Source: Maniola hyperantus
Lineage: Eukaryota; Arthropoda; Insecta; Lepidoptera; Nymphalidae
Assembly (NCBI RefSeq): GCF_902806685.2
Contig: NC_048539.1
Coordinates: 3,732,501 to 3,796,500, forward strand
Direction of reading: 5' to 3'
DNA length: 64,000 bases
Positions 1 to 10,640 of this stretch are shown here, one piece after another. The position numbers and the translations under genes are program-made. Each line of letters opens with the position of its first letter. Within the stretch, counting starts at the first letter, position 1. The notes below the pieces were generated by a model. The model did not search any database. It was not told the origin of the DNA and worked only from the letters and a program-made list of their open reading frames with translations.

Positions 1-165
1 CCGATTTATCTGTCTGTCTGCTTTTCACGGCCCATCCGTTAAACCGATTTTGACGAAATTTGGTACAGAGATAGTTTGCATCTCGGGGAAGGACAAGCTA
101 CGGCAGTCAAATTACTTCCGGTGGCTATGATGCTAAATTTATTAGTGGTGGAAGTACCGGGATAA
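1..165 (-). repeat. R-A repeat fragment
   Basis: Reverse-oriented R-A copy cut by the window edge. It shows the TGTC run, 'gacgaaatttggtacagaga' and a 'cggggaaggaca' block seen in the other copies. No coding capacity. Confidence 0.7.
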
Positions 166-382
166 CTAAACCTTAGATAGATAAGATATGTTATGTGTGG
201 CACAACTTACAATATAAGCGTTTTATCTTTCTTTCTTTATTTTGTCCTCCAAGGGCTTTTGTCCTTTGTCTACTTCAGTATAAAAGTTAGAAAATATCAA
301 AATACTTATACCTAAACGTAATTTTTTCATTTCGTTATAAAGCTCTGCGTGTCTGGTGAATATTTTCTAACAAAATATCTAA

Positions 383-543
383 AGTACGCGACACGTCGAG
401 ATGGCAATCGGGGATGGAACGCCCCGCACACCCGCACAGCCATCGCGCTAAACCGGTCTGAGTGAGCGCGGGTTTCGTGCGAGTGTGCGGGGCGTCCCCC
501 CGCCTCATACCCAGATTGCCATCTCGACCTGTCGCGGACTATA
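383..543. mobile_element. GC-rich MITE (M1 family)
   Basis: The ends are inverted copies of each other: 'agtacgcgac' with 'gagatggcaatcgggg' on the left, and 'attgccatctcgacctgtcg' with 'cggactata' on the right. The interior is rich in CG and CCCCGC, unlike the AT-rich surroundings. Four more copies lie at about 4232, 26497, 43166 and 63884. Small size, terminal inversion and lack of coding suggest a non-autonomous DNA transposon; its autonomous parent is not recognised. Confidence 0.75.
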
Positions 544-699
544 CTAGGTACTGAAATCATGAAATATTTGATTGATTGAAGTACCTAACGAAGGTTTCGA
601 AAATGAATAATACCTAGTCGTCGTCTCGATTTTTTACGCGGACTGAATTATTTATGTCTATTTTGCAAAATATTTTCTTTTCCTATTAAAACTAAATGA

Positions 700-1177
700 T
701 ACACGCGACTCCATCCGTTTGGATTTAAGTTTTTGAAAATCCCCTTGGAACTCTTTGATTTTCCGGAAAGTAGGATCCTATATCCGTCTCTTTGATGTAC
801 TAAGTTTAAATATCTTTGTACCTTTCCTCAGAATCACTTAAACTGCTGAGCTGCGCAAAGGTAACAGACCGATAGATAGACGGACGGACGGACGGACAGA
901 CGTATAGACAGACTGAGAGACAGAAACACGCTTTTGCATTTATAATAATCTAAATGTATAAAAGAAAAAGGTGACTGACTGACTAACTGACTGACTGATC
1001 TATCAACGCACAGCTCAAACTACTGGACGGATCGGGCTGAAATTTTTGCATGCAGATAGCAATTATGACGTAGGCATCCGCTAAGAAAGGATTTTTGAAA
1101 TTTCAACCCCTAAGGGGGTGAAATATGGGTTTGAAATTTGTGTAGTCCACGCGGACGAAGTCGCGAGCATAAGCTAG
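700..1177. repeat. Degenerate R-A (+) followed by R-B (-)
   Basis: About 700-955 is an old R-A copy on + with a (GGAC)n/(CAGA)n tract and 'gcatttataataatctaaat' at its end. About 956-1177 is an R-B copy on -, from the 'gactgactgact' run to 'agtcgcgagcataagctagt'. Confidence 0.75.
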
Positions 1178-1853
1178 TAAATAATAAGGGTAGTGATTTA
1201 CAATTAAAAAAATATTTACCTGGTATTTTCCATGAACGTTTAAATGTGTACTGCTAAATATTGAATCGCGTGCCATGACTATTATTTGAAACCGCTAGGT
1301 AATAGAACTGCACTCACATGCAACTATATCGGTGTAATCTTCATGTAATTAGTAGATATACGATCAATGGGTTAATAGATTTAACAAAAAGTTGTTCTTG
1401 TAAAATGAAACTTTTCATAGAAATCTTTCTATTCAAGTTAAGACTCCGTCACACAAAAAGCGCACGACTGCAACTGTAAGATACTTACAACAAAGAAGTC
1501 GTGTGCGTACACATGGATAACCTCCCTGGTTTATTAGTTAATCCTGTTCATATAAGCGAGAGATCTAGGCTTCAATACTTGACAAGGGCAATTTGAAAAC
1601 TTATACCTAATTTTTAAATTGGCTCTTACATTTCTGGTCATTTGATGCCACCCTACGAGTAAAATTGTGGCGCGAAGCGATTTAACGTCCAATAAGATAT
1701 ACTACCTATAGAAACCGATTAAATGAATAATGAGTTAAAAAACTGTTATAACTATTGTTAAGTTAGCCCACTTCCTTCGTACTACCATAACTTACCACAG
1801 GTAAGATAACTGTCAATGTCATAATTCTCATCGATTAAAAAGAAATACATCCA
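1178..1853. other. No gene recognised
   Basis: AT-rich sequence between repeats. I see no exon-like open stretch with splice sites on either strand and no repeat that recurs elsewhere in the window. Confidence 0.5.
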
Positions 1854-2015
1854 TACTAATATTATGAATGCAGAAGTGTGTCTATCTGTCACCTAGATTT
1901 TCACAGCCTATCCATCCTATCAACTGGTTTTGACGTTTGGTACAGAGTTAACTTACATCATACAAAATTTTATTCCGGGGAATCAAAGAGTTCGAACAGA
2001 ATTTTTAAATACTTA
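1854..2015 (-). repeat. Degenerate R-A repeat
   Basis: Old R-A copy on -, starting at the 'tactaatattatgaatgcag' tail and running through the 'ggtacagagttaacttacat' block. The 112-codon open frame that crosses it is a chance frame in repeat DNA. Confidence 0.55.
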
Positions 2016-2513
2016 ATTTCCCCTATAACTAATACGAGTTTGTACTCTTACATCTTATGTACATATACGTCATACTATACGAAGAGTGACTCAGAAGTTG
2101 TATTACAATATTTTTTTATGTGTCCGGTTGGTGTCGATCGGGCATCGCTGCCCTCGCGCATTTTGTATGTTCAAGCCTTTATTCAAGAGCTCGGCAAACT
2201 TATCGCCGTAGTTTGACAGATACAGATTGACGATCACAAAAACACCTCAGATTTGCTGATACTCAACACTAGCTAAAATGCACTATTGCAGCAACAATGC
2301 CATAAATTCAGGCATTTGCAATAATTGAGACTGTAGTAGTGTGATAATGACAACTTTCGTGCTAAAAGGGCAGTTTAATCATAACTTGGCGTGCTATTCA
2401 ATATTTCCAAACAATACGAAATCATTGGTCACTTATAAAGCTCATTTCACGCTACGGGATATAAATTATGTTATAGCAAATAAACATTCAAGGTTACAAT
2501 AGGGCTAAAAATG

Positions 2514-2671
2514 AGCCTCAATAGCTCAACCGGTATAGGAGTGGACTGAAAACCGAAAGGTCGACGGTTCAAACCCCGCCCGTTGCACTATTGTCGTACC
2601 TACTCCTAGCACAAGCCTGACGCTTAGTTGGAGAGGAAAGGGGAATGTTAGTCATTTAACATGGCTAATAT

Positions 2672-2767
<96 letters not shown>
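2514..2767 (+). mobile_element. tRNA-derived SINE (S4) with a 91-nt A tail
   Basis: The head has an A-box-like block ('tagctcaaccggtatagga') and a B box ('gacggttcaaacccc'), the internal RNA polymerase III promoter of tRNA-derived SINEs. The body ('agaggaaaggggaatgttag', 'acatggctaatattcttt') resembles the Bm1-like SINEs of Lepidoptera. The element ends in an uninterrupted run of 91 A at 2677-2767. No other copy is present in the window and no clear target-site duplication was found. Confidence 0.85.
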
Positions 2768-2770
<3 letters not shown>

Positions 2771-3142
2771 GTACGAATGCTGGGAACAACAATATAATCG
2801 ACGAGGACTTTTCACAACTTATTTATATATTATTTGTGTTCCTAACACTCGTGCCAATTTTTAGGCCTGTGCGAATTATTGTTGAATACCTTGAATGTCT
2901 ATTTTGACCGTACTATAATATAATTTTAATCCCGTAGTGTGGAATGAGCTCTAGAGTTAAATTATTTAGTTATTTAGTACAAAACATTTCACAGAACCAA
3001 TAAAGAGTAAACAATGGATTGCATTCGTGTTTTGATATAAACAGTTTACTGTAATCATTTACGATGAAAACATCTTTCTCTTTCTATTTAGATTTAACTT
3101 TTTGAGGTTCTATTAATTTTAAAGTTATTTTAAGATTAAATC

Positions 3143-6100
3143 ATGCAAAGGTTATTAAACATAAAAAAGAATATTTTGCATAATATAACTAAAACAGAAA
3201 AATTGAAAAAAACTAAACTCAAAAATGACCTTATACTGCCCCATCAACCGATTCATGACGTAAGTTTAACATTTTCGAGTTTATTAGTTTATTAGAAAAT
3301 GCCCGCGACTTAGCATGGAATAAGGTCTTAACATTAGGATTTTCCGGAACAAAAAGTAGCCTATGTCCGTATTGTCCTCGACGGAAGCTATCTCTGCGCA
3401 ATAAAAAATATTTCCAAGGATTTTGACTTTCAAACCCCTATTTTACCACCACAAGGGCTGAACTTTCAAAAATCCTTTCTTAGTGGATGTCTATAGTATA
3501 CGCAGCCAAAAGAAATGTACCTATATCAACTCTTCTCAGACCTGGGCGCGTTTGGAACCCTCGTAGCTTTAGTTTTAAGTACGTATTATATATCACCACT
3601 ATATCATCTTACAAATTAAAATTTTGACTATCTTGAGTTTGAGTTTAGAAGGAGTTAGCAGATTTGTAGAGCGTTGTCCCTGTCGTTGAGACCGACAAAA
3701 CATCATAATATAGGTATGAGTGACGGAGACAACGCTCTACAAAGCCGAAATGTCATTCTAAAGGTCGATGTTCATTACTTTCGGCCGCGTACTGTACGTC
3801 ACAGCAGCTCTCTGCATGCCCAGCCCGGTCCGTCCAGTAGTTTGAGCTGTGCATTGATAGATAAGTCAGTCAGTCAGTCAGCTTTTCCTTTTATATAATT
3901 ACAGGATTTTCTACAAACAATGACGCAAGTGTTCCACTGGTCAAAATGGATTGGGATTGTTGGCTTGGAGAGTTCTGTGTGGAAAATCTGGGGTTTTATT
4001 ATATTGACTCTTTATGTAGCTATAGAGGGGGAAGCCATTTGGAAAGTTATAAAGGCTCTTGCGGGCTGGGCTATCGATATAGCTGGGCATAGTAAGTTGA
4101 CTTTATTTATATTCTGTTTCAATCAGAGCTTTATAGGGCAGAACACCTACGCTTAGGTTTACGACTGTAGATCAGTAAGGTTAGTATGAGATTTTACATC
4201 TTGCTGCAATTGATAGAATTCGAAATTCAAAATATGGCAATTGGGGAGGGAACGCCCCGCACATCCGCACAGCTCCCGCGCCAACCTGGTGCAAGCGAGC
4301 GCGGCTGACATGCTGGTGTGCAGGGTGTCCCCCCGCCTCATACCCCGATTGCCAGCTCAACCTGTCGCGTACTATACAAAACGAAGGATGGTCCATGATC
4401 AGAAGTCATGCTTTCACCACAACCAATTTTTTTCGCAGAGTTTTCACTTGAAGCGCTGGCTGTATGGACGAACATGAACTTTTAGCTTAGCAAGGGATTT
4501 TTTACTCTCAAGTTTAAGTGTTTCGATGACGATGTGTGGATTGGTAGACTTCACACACCTTTGAGAACATTGTGAAGAACTCTCATGCATGCCAGGTTTC
4601 CTCACGATGTTTTCCTTCACCGTTAAAGCAAGTGATATTTAATTATTACTTAAAACGCACATAACTTCGAAAAGTTAGACGATCGAACCCCCGACCTCCG
4701 ATTAATAGGCGAACATCCTAACCACTAGGCTATAACAGCTTACTTGCAGTACTGTACACTGCTATTGGTTTTGTTTGTTATTACAGGAAGTATAGCCGCA
4801 AGATTGTCTGGATGCGTGTATTACACTGGAACATTGTTAGGAATGTTGCAGTGCTGGAGACTGTCCAGCTCTTGGAAAGGGCTACGGAAGTATTGGGCCT
4901 CGATAGAATGGGTTTTGAGCATTCAATACGTACCCCCAGATGCTACTTTGAAAAAACGAATGTATTTAACAATTGGAATATTTGCTGCATTTACTACAAG
5001 TAAGTGTTTTAGGTTGTAGTGTGTAATGTACCTACCTACATTGAATATCTGTTTCAGTACCCTTATTATAAAATTTAATATGTAAAAGTGTGTTTGTTCG
5101 TTGGTTTGTTGGTTTGTTTGTTTATTGGTTTGTGGGTTTGTTAGTTTGTTGGTTTGTCCTTCAATCACGTCGCAACGGTGCAATGGATTGACGTGATTTT
5201 TTGCATAGATGAAGACCTGGAGAGTGAAATAGGCTACTTGTTATCCCAGAAAATCGAAGAGTTCCCACGGGATTTTGATAACCTAATTTCGGATCGGGCT
5301 GAAACTTGGCATGCAGATAGCTACTATGACGTAGGCATCCGCTAAGAAAGTATTTTTGAAAATACAACCCCTAAAGGGGTAAAATAGGAATTGAAATTTG
5401 TGCACTCAACGCGGATGAAGTCGCGCGAATAAGTTAGTTTTTACTATGATTATTCAATTCAATACTTCTTTTGAACCGATTCTCACACGTATTTCGTTCA
5501 CATTAATTAGTTGTCACAGTGAGCATTGTGCATGCTTATTAATTAATCGTATGGCATTTGAATACGCGTCCTTGTTCCTCCATGCTTACTTACTATGACA
5601 ACTCCTCTCAATCCTATTGCTGCTGGACATCTTCTTGCTTGACCTTAATGATGTGATTTATGTTTTATTTTTCAGTTGAACACATTTCGAATGTATTATC
5701 GCATTTGAATTTTCATTGCGAACCGTCACAATGTTTACGCAAATACATACTTAATTCGCATGGGTTTTTACTGCTCGACTGTAAGTAACTTGTATATTTA
5801 TTTATACTGTATTGCACACAAACAAAAGTAAACATAATAAAAACATACAAGGATATTTATCTAATAGCTGTAGCTTGTTCTCTTATTATCTGAATTCTCA
5901 AAATACGTTCAAATTCAAATTTCATACCCGTTACATATAAGGTTCACATGTAAATAAAAGCGCCAGTAAAGCATACACGAATATTATGTGTTGATATTTT
6001 AAAAATATACGAAAACGAAACGAAACGAAAGATTTACGACTACTATACGCACCATACTGCGCTAGTTTACTGGAAAAGTCACGCTAAGGACTTAGGGAGT

Positions 6101-6978
6101 TAGGAACTACTATTTTAGTACTCTTTTATATTCTCGATATTGAACCGTAAAACCTTGCGTCATTCCAGTTGAATATTCAGATTGGATTGGTGTTGTTGTC
6201 TCCTTTATGAGAATATTAGCAACGATGGTATGGAATCTGCGAGATTTACTTATAATCCTGACCAGCATGGGTTTGACTTCGAGATATAAGCGGCTTAATG
6301 AATGTGTTGCAAAAGTCGCTGCACGGGATAGCCAAGGAAAGGAGTGGCGTGAAGTATGACTTGTTTGATTTACGATTTTTAAACTCAAAACTTCTTTTAT
6401 TTATTTATTTATTCAGATACAAGTTAGCCCTTGACTGCAATCTCACCTGGTGGTAAGTGACCATGCAGTCTAAGATGGAAGCGGTCTAACCTGGAAGGGG
6501 TATGGCAGATTTGGTTTCTACACGGAATCGTACTGGAACGGTAACGCTTGGCAGCACGGCTTTTAAAGCCTCCCACCAGTCCAGACCTGCAGGGTTATGC
6601 TAAATTTAGAAATTATAAAATTCCAAATCCCTGGCAGTAATAGAACCTAGGACCTTCCACTAATAAGACCACAGCGCTTACCACTGCGCCTGTTAGGTCC
6701 GGTCGTCAACAGGTTTAGTACACATTGTAATAGAAACTCAATGAAACCAAAACACGACTTTAAAAAAGTTTCCGATGAATTTGAGAACCTCCTTTTTTGA
6801 AGTCGGTTAAAAAGAGACAAACCCATCTATCTAATATCTATAGGATTAAGTCTGCGAGAGATGAGATAGAATACCTACATTTGACATTATATTACATTGT
6901 TTCCTATTCTTTCACATACCTATTTCATACTTTAAGCTCATTTCATACTAAGGTATATAAATTATATTATAGTCCGGC

Positions 6979-7011
<33 letters not shown>

Positions 7012-9538
7012 AATGGGCTTGCGTTCGACGAATGATGAAGTCATGCTTGGAGCGCACTTGCATACACATATTTCTTAGGGTTCTATATCCGAAGGATGTC
7101 ATCTTGAGTTTACATTTTAAATGTGATTTTGGTTTTTCTTTCAGGATACGGAATTCCTAAAAGTGTACTTATGGAGGAAGATAAGAGAAGCATACGTAAA
7201 GCAATCGTTGCTGGTGAAGAGAGTTGACAACAGCTTGGGCGTTCTTATTCTTCTCTCCGCATTCTTTAATTTCTATTTTATTTGCTTGCAACTATTTCTA
7301 GGGATCATGTAAGTTATAACAATTATTAAATTTTATTTGTGCAGCAATATCATCATCATCATCATCACCAACTCATCGCCAGCTCACTTCAGCAAGGGCT
7401 TTCTCTCAGAAAGAGAAGGATATGGCCATAGTCTACCACGATGGCCAAGTGCGAATTGTCATACTTCACACACCTTTGAATAGTCTATGTCCAGCAGTAT
7501 CTATGAGTTGATGATGATGTATTATGTGGTCAAAATTCCATGGATAGGTACGAAGCGATTTGCCTCCTCGTTTCTTATTCAAACCGCTCAGACATAGAAT
7601 GCTTTTTCGGCATCAGTTTTTCCATCCACTATAAATATGAATACCTTCGAGTCAATCCGCGCTTGGATATTGCGGTGAACTATGTCCAAACCCCCTCTCA
7701 TTGTTAGAGGAGACCCGTGCTTAGTAGTCAGCTGGCGACGGGTTGATGATTATGATGATCTTGAAGTCTAGGCAAGCGTGCTCTAGCTTAGCTTGCATTA
7801 TCATTTGCCAGCCGGTCTGATTGCAGCCAAGCGCTAGTCAATAAATTAAAAAAAACCTATACATTCTAAAACAGATTTTTAATTGTTATGCATCATAGTT
7901 TTGAATTATTGTGCAAAATGTCGAAAAAATACGACTGTATTAGGGAACCCCCGTTGCGCGAGCCTGACTCGCCCTTGGCGGGTTTTTTTATTTGCAAGCA
8001 TATCACAGTTTCATTTTCAGGCAGGAGAAAGACACTCCAGTGAGGGAAGCTTACTATGTAATTTCAATAGCCTGGCTGTCCGTAAGAACGGGCTATACGG
8101 TGGTAGCTGCGGCAGATGTCTGCAAATACTCTACAATGGCTTTGCCCACTTTGTATGAGTGTAATGCCCAGTGTTACAATATTGAGGTACATACTATACT
8201 GTCGTTAAATCATCCAAGACTATTCAATAACCTGGCTGTCCGTGAGAACGGGCTATACGGTGGTAGCTGCGGTAGATGTCTGCAAATACTCTACAATGGC
8301 TTTGCCCACTTTGTATGAGTGTAATGCCCAGTGTTACAATATTGAGGTACATACTATACTGTCGTTAATTCATCCAAGACTATTCAATAACCGGGCTGTC
8401 CGTGAGAACGGGCTATACGGTGGTAGCTGCGGCAGATGTCTGCAAATACTCTACAATGGCTTTGCCCACTTTGTATGGGTGTTTACGCCCAGTGTTACAA
8501 TATTGAGGTACATACTATACTGTCGTTAATTCATCCAAGACTATTCAATAACCGGGCTGTCCGTGAGAACGGGCTATACGGTGGTAGCTGCGGCAGATGT
8601 CTGCAAATACTCTACAATGGCTTTGCCCACTTTGTATGGGTGTTTACGCCCAGTGTTACAATATTGAGGTACATACTATACTGTCGTTAATTCATCCAAG
8701 ACTATTCAATAACCTGGCTGTCCGTGAGAACGGGCTATACGGTGATAGCTGCGGCTGAGGTCTGCAAACACTCTACAATGGCTTTGCCCACTTTGTATGA
8801 GTGTTTACGCCCAGTGTTACAATATTGAGGTACATACTATACTGTCGTTAATTCATCCAAGACTATTCAATAACCTGGCTGTTCGTGAGAACGGGCTATA
8901 CGGTGATAGCTGCGGCTGATGTCTGCAAACACTCTACAATGGCTCTGCCCACTTTGTATGGTACAATATTGAGGTACACCAGTGCAATATTTGACTTGTG
9001 GACAGATTTTTAACTCTTGAATTGAATTTGAAATTGGATTTTTAAAAATTCTTTCTTGCTGGATGTCTACGTTATAATAGCTATCTGCATGGCAAATTTC
9101 AGCCCGATCCGTCCAGTAGCTGCTGCTACTAGGTAGCTGTGCGTCACCTTTTCCTTTTATATATTTAGATTTTTTTTTTTAGATAGAGAGGCTGCAGAAA
9201 CAGCTAGTTAACGAGTACGTAGCATTGAGTGGAATGGAATTTTTCTATTTAAACAGAACTTTTGTTTTGCAGGTATTAAATTCTCTTGTACCTATTATCT
9301 ATATCTACTATTATAGTCGACGCATTTTAAACTGAGTCGTCGAGTTATCTGTCTACACAGATACTACACTGTCTAGACAGATAGCTCGACGACTCAGTTT
9401 AAAATGCGTCGACTATATACTGGTAGATATTATTGGTAAGAAATACGAAATTTCTTATGTTTGCAGATGTCTGGTGCCGTGGTGACGTACGTTCTGGTTC
9501 TCATTCAGTATGATGACTCTGATGCTACTGTCACATAA
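3143..9538 (+). CDS. Gustatory receptor Gr-A (sugar-receptor-like), complete, 9 exons
   Basis: Exons 3143-3259, 3905-4091, 4787-4999, 5676-5780, 6169-6353, 7145-7308, 8021-8186, 9183-9272 and 9467-9538 join to 1,299 nt (432 aa) with GT..AG at every intron and matching phases (0,1,1,1,0,2,0,0). The start ATG directly follows an in-frame TAA at 3137. The N-terminal 39 residues are rich in lysine. Hydrophobic segments follow in exons 2, 3, 5, 6 and 7. Family marks are 'REAYYVISIAWLSVRTGY' in exon 7, 'NEYVALSGMEFFYLNRTF' in exon 8 and 'VVTYVLVLIQY' in exon 9, the last a variant of the TYhhhhhQF ending of insect gustatory receptors. Known family members are seven-pass ligand-gated channels with an intracellular N-terminus, in taste neuron membranes; a sugar ligand is inferred only from resemblance to Gr5a/Gr64. 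A poly(A) signal lies at 9550. Exon 7 is the founder of a tandem array. Confidence 0.9.
3297..3640 (+). repeat. R-A/R-B chimera and a LINE tail in Gr-A intron 1
   Basis: About 3297-3500 starts like R-A ('gattttccggaacaaaaagt') and continues like R-B ('ctttcaaaaatcctttctta'). About 3538-3640 ('agacctgggcgcgttt', 'ctcgtagctttagttttaag') matches 50847-50990 and looks like the 3' end of a non-LTR element. Confidence 0.6.
3649..3799. repeat. Hairpin MITE, truncated (same family as 41209-41393)
   Basis: Two facing arms, 'gtagagcgttgtccctgtcg' and 'gacggagacaacgctctac', flank a short loop. The right end, 'cggccgcgtactgta', equals the terminus of the fuller copy at 41209-41393. Another partial copy is at about 39270-39385. 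Confidence 0.7.
3803..3900 (+). repeat. 3' half of R-B abutting Gr-A exon 2
   Basis: The copy runs from 'cccagcccggtccgtccagt' through (TCAG)n to 'cttttccttttatataatta'. Four bases later, after acag, exon 2 begins at 3905. The pyrimidine-rich end of the repeat therefore forms the tract in front of this acceptor. Confidence 0.8.
4232..4378. mobile_element. GC-rich MITE (M1 family) in Gr-A intron 2
   Basis: Begins 'atggcaattggggagg', ends 'cctgtcgcgtactata', with CCCCGC-rich inner flanks. The left tip is shorter than in the copy at 383-543. Confidence 0.75.
4530..4740 (-). mobile_element. tRNA-derived SINE (S2 family)
   Basis: On -, the head reads as a tRNA-like block ending with B box 'ggggttcgatcg' and body 'acttttcgaagttatgtgcg', then 'ggtgaaggaaaacatcgtga'. 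On + the head end is 'aaccactaggctataacagc' at about 4720-4739. It stops about 50 bp before Gr-A exon 3. Confidence 0.8.
5062..5437 (-). repeat. R-A2 and R-B fused in one orientation, Gr-A intron 3
   Basis: About 5062-5290 is R-A2 on - (TTTG-rich tail, 'gtccttcaatcacgtcgcaa', 'cacgggatttt'), and about 5293-5437 is the 5' half of R-B on - ('gatcgggctgaaacttggca' to 'gaagtcgcgcgaataag'). The junction shows no spacer. Open frames here are accidental. Confidence 0.7.
6395..6710 (-). mobile_element. tRNA-derived SINE (S1 family) in Gr-A intron 5
   Basis: Reverse S1 copy with an (ATTT)n tail at 6395-6414, then 'cagatacaagttagcccttg'. The pol III head lies at its right end, with a 'tggcgcagtggt'-like A box and a B box near 6640-6700. 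Other S1 copies are at 16048, 21300, 27545, 27735, 41905, 53120 and 58295. Confidence 0.8.
6980..7012. repeat. (CAT)n microsatellite
   Basis: An uninterrupted run of about ten CAT units in Gr-A intron 5. Such runs mark the tails of S2 and RTE-type elements elsewhere in the window. Confidence 0.85.
7347..7850. mobile_element. S2 fragment (-) and LINE 3'-end fragments
   Basis: About 7347-7490 is the tail half of S2 on - ((ATC)n, 'gagaaggatatggccatagt', 'acttcacacacctttga'). About 7550-7850 holds pieces of the LINE terminus also found at 18585-18865 ('acgaagcgatttgcctcctc', 'gattgcagccaagcgctagt'). Confidence 0.65.
8065..8990 (+). repeat. Tandem array seeded by Gr-A exon 7 (founder + 5 copies, ~161 bp)
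   Basis: The string 'attgaggta', which ends exon 7 and opens its intron, recurs at 8181 (true exon), 8341, 8502, 8663, 8824 and 8968. Spacing is 160-161 bp, and 144 bp for the last, deleted copy. Each unit holds the last two thirds of the exon ('ctggctgtccgt', 'aacgggctatacggt'), its 5' splice site and about 40 bp of intron ('catactatactgtcgtta'). The first 45 bp of the exon and its acceptor are not copied; at that point the copies read 'catccaagactattcaata'. The second unit keeps the founder frame. The third to fifth units have 'gtttacgccc' where the founder has 'gtaatgccc' and are shifted by one base. I treat the copies as non-coding intron DNA. Confidence 0.9.
9030..9172 (+). repeat. R-B 3' half abutting Gr-A exon 8
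   Basis: From 'tttaaaaattctttcttgct' to 'accttttccttttatatatt'. The acceptor of exon 8 follows 10 bp later at 9182, after a run of T. Part of the middle is rearranged ('gtagctgctgctactaggta'). Confidence 0.75.
9312..9417. repeat. Hairpin element, ~43-bp arms, in Gr-A intron 8
   Basis: The left arm ('tatagtcgacgcattttaaa' onward) and right arm (ending 'ttaaaatgcgtcgactata') are near-perfect reverse complements around a loop of about 20 bp. It fills much of the 194-bp intron between the last two exons. It looks like a fold-back MITE. Confidence 0.85.
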
Positions 9539-9639
9539 TGTGTTAAACAAATAAATATTTTAATTTAAACATTATTGTATTTGTATAGTAACTAATTGGT
9601 ATCTATACTATATATACGTATATACCTATTAATCTATCT

Positions 9640-10640
9640 AATAAATAAAATTAGAGTGTCTGTCTGTAATTTCGAAATAACTGCCCTATATTAAGCTCAT
9701 ATGGTTATATGAACATTACCCTAACTGAATCAAACGTTTTTAAAAATTTTGTCTGTCTGTCTGTCTGTTTGATCGGGCTAATCTTCGGAACTGCAGAACC
9801 TATTTTGACGGGACTTTCACAGATAAGTAGAGGATTAACCAGGGAGTAACATAGGCTACTTTTTAACCGACTTTCAAAAATGGAGGAGTTGTATTTTTCT
9901 ACCGCAATCTCCGAGATTACGTAGGTTTTTTTTTAATTGATAGAGAAACTTGGCTACATTGTTTCATAAAAAAACTTGATTCCAACTCCTCAATCCTGAT
10001 GCTTCAGGGGACCTGACCACCTAAACTGATGGTAAACCTAAACCTAAACTTTAAAAACTGTCGGTTATAAATTGATATTGGAGGTACCTACCAAGTAAAG
10101 ACTATCGTTGAACTCGAGGACCCATTTTCTCAACCCTGATGCTGTAAGGAATTTTATTCCCAAATCGTGGTGATCCCACGGATTTTTAAAGAATCATCCG
10201 TTTAAATGTTTTTACGAAATTTGGTAGGTACAGAGATTTTTTGCATCCCGGGGATTGGCTACTAAGGGACGGGATACTTCTTTTTATCCTGGAAAATCAA
10301 AAGTTCCCACGGGAATTTGAAACCTAAATCCACGCAGACGAAGTCGCGGGCGTCAGCTTTTTACGTGGGACGCTTCGAATCGACACAAAAAAATTACTGA
10401 CATTTTATATGGCACACTTCTTCCAGCGTACTTTAGGGTTCCGTACCCGAAGGATGCAAACGGGACCCTATTACTAAGCCTCCGCTGTCCATCCGTCTAT
10501 CCGTCCGTCCGTCCGTCCGTCTGTCTGTCAGCGGTATCTCGTAAACCGTAAAAGGTAGAGAGTTGAAATTTTCGCAGAACGTGTATTTCTATTGCCGCTA
10601 TAACAACACGATAACTCATATACCTAAATCATAATCAAGC
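9640..10640. repeat. Repeat cluster between Gr-A and Gr-B
   Basis: About 9640-9870 is a repeat with (TGTC)n and 'aacataggctactttttaac'. About 10192-10362 is an R-A copy on -. About 10436-10640 is an R-C-like copy on + ('agggttccgtacccgaagga', then (CCGT)n/(CTGT)n). No exon is visible. Confidence 0.6.

Noticed and set aside
6980..7012. CRISPR-like or direct-repeat array
   Set aside because: These are simple CAT microsatellites. No spacer-repeat structure was seen anywhere, and the sequence is eukaryotic.
8242..8690. Repeated open frames as possible mutually exclusive exons of Gr-A
   Set aside because: The copies lack the founder's acceptor and first 45 bp, and the third to fifth copies are shifted by one base, so they cannot replace exon 7 in frame.
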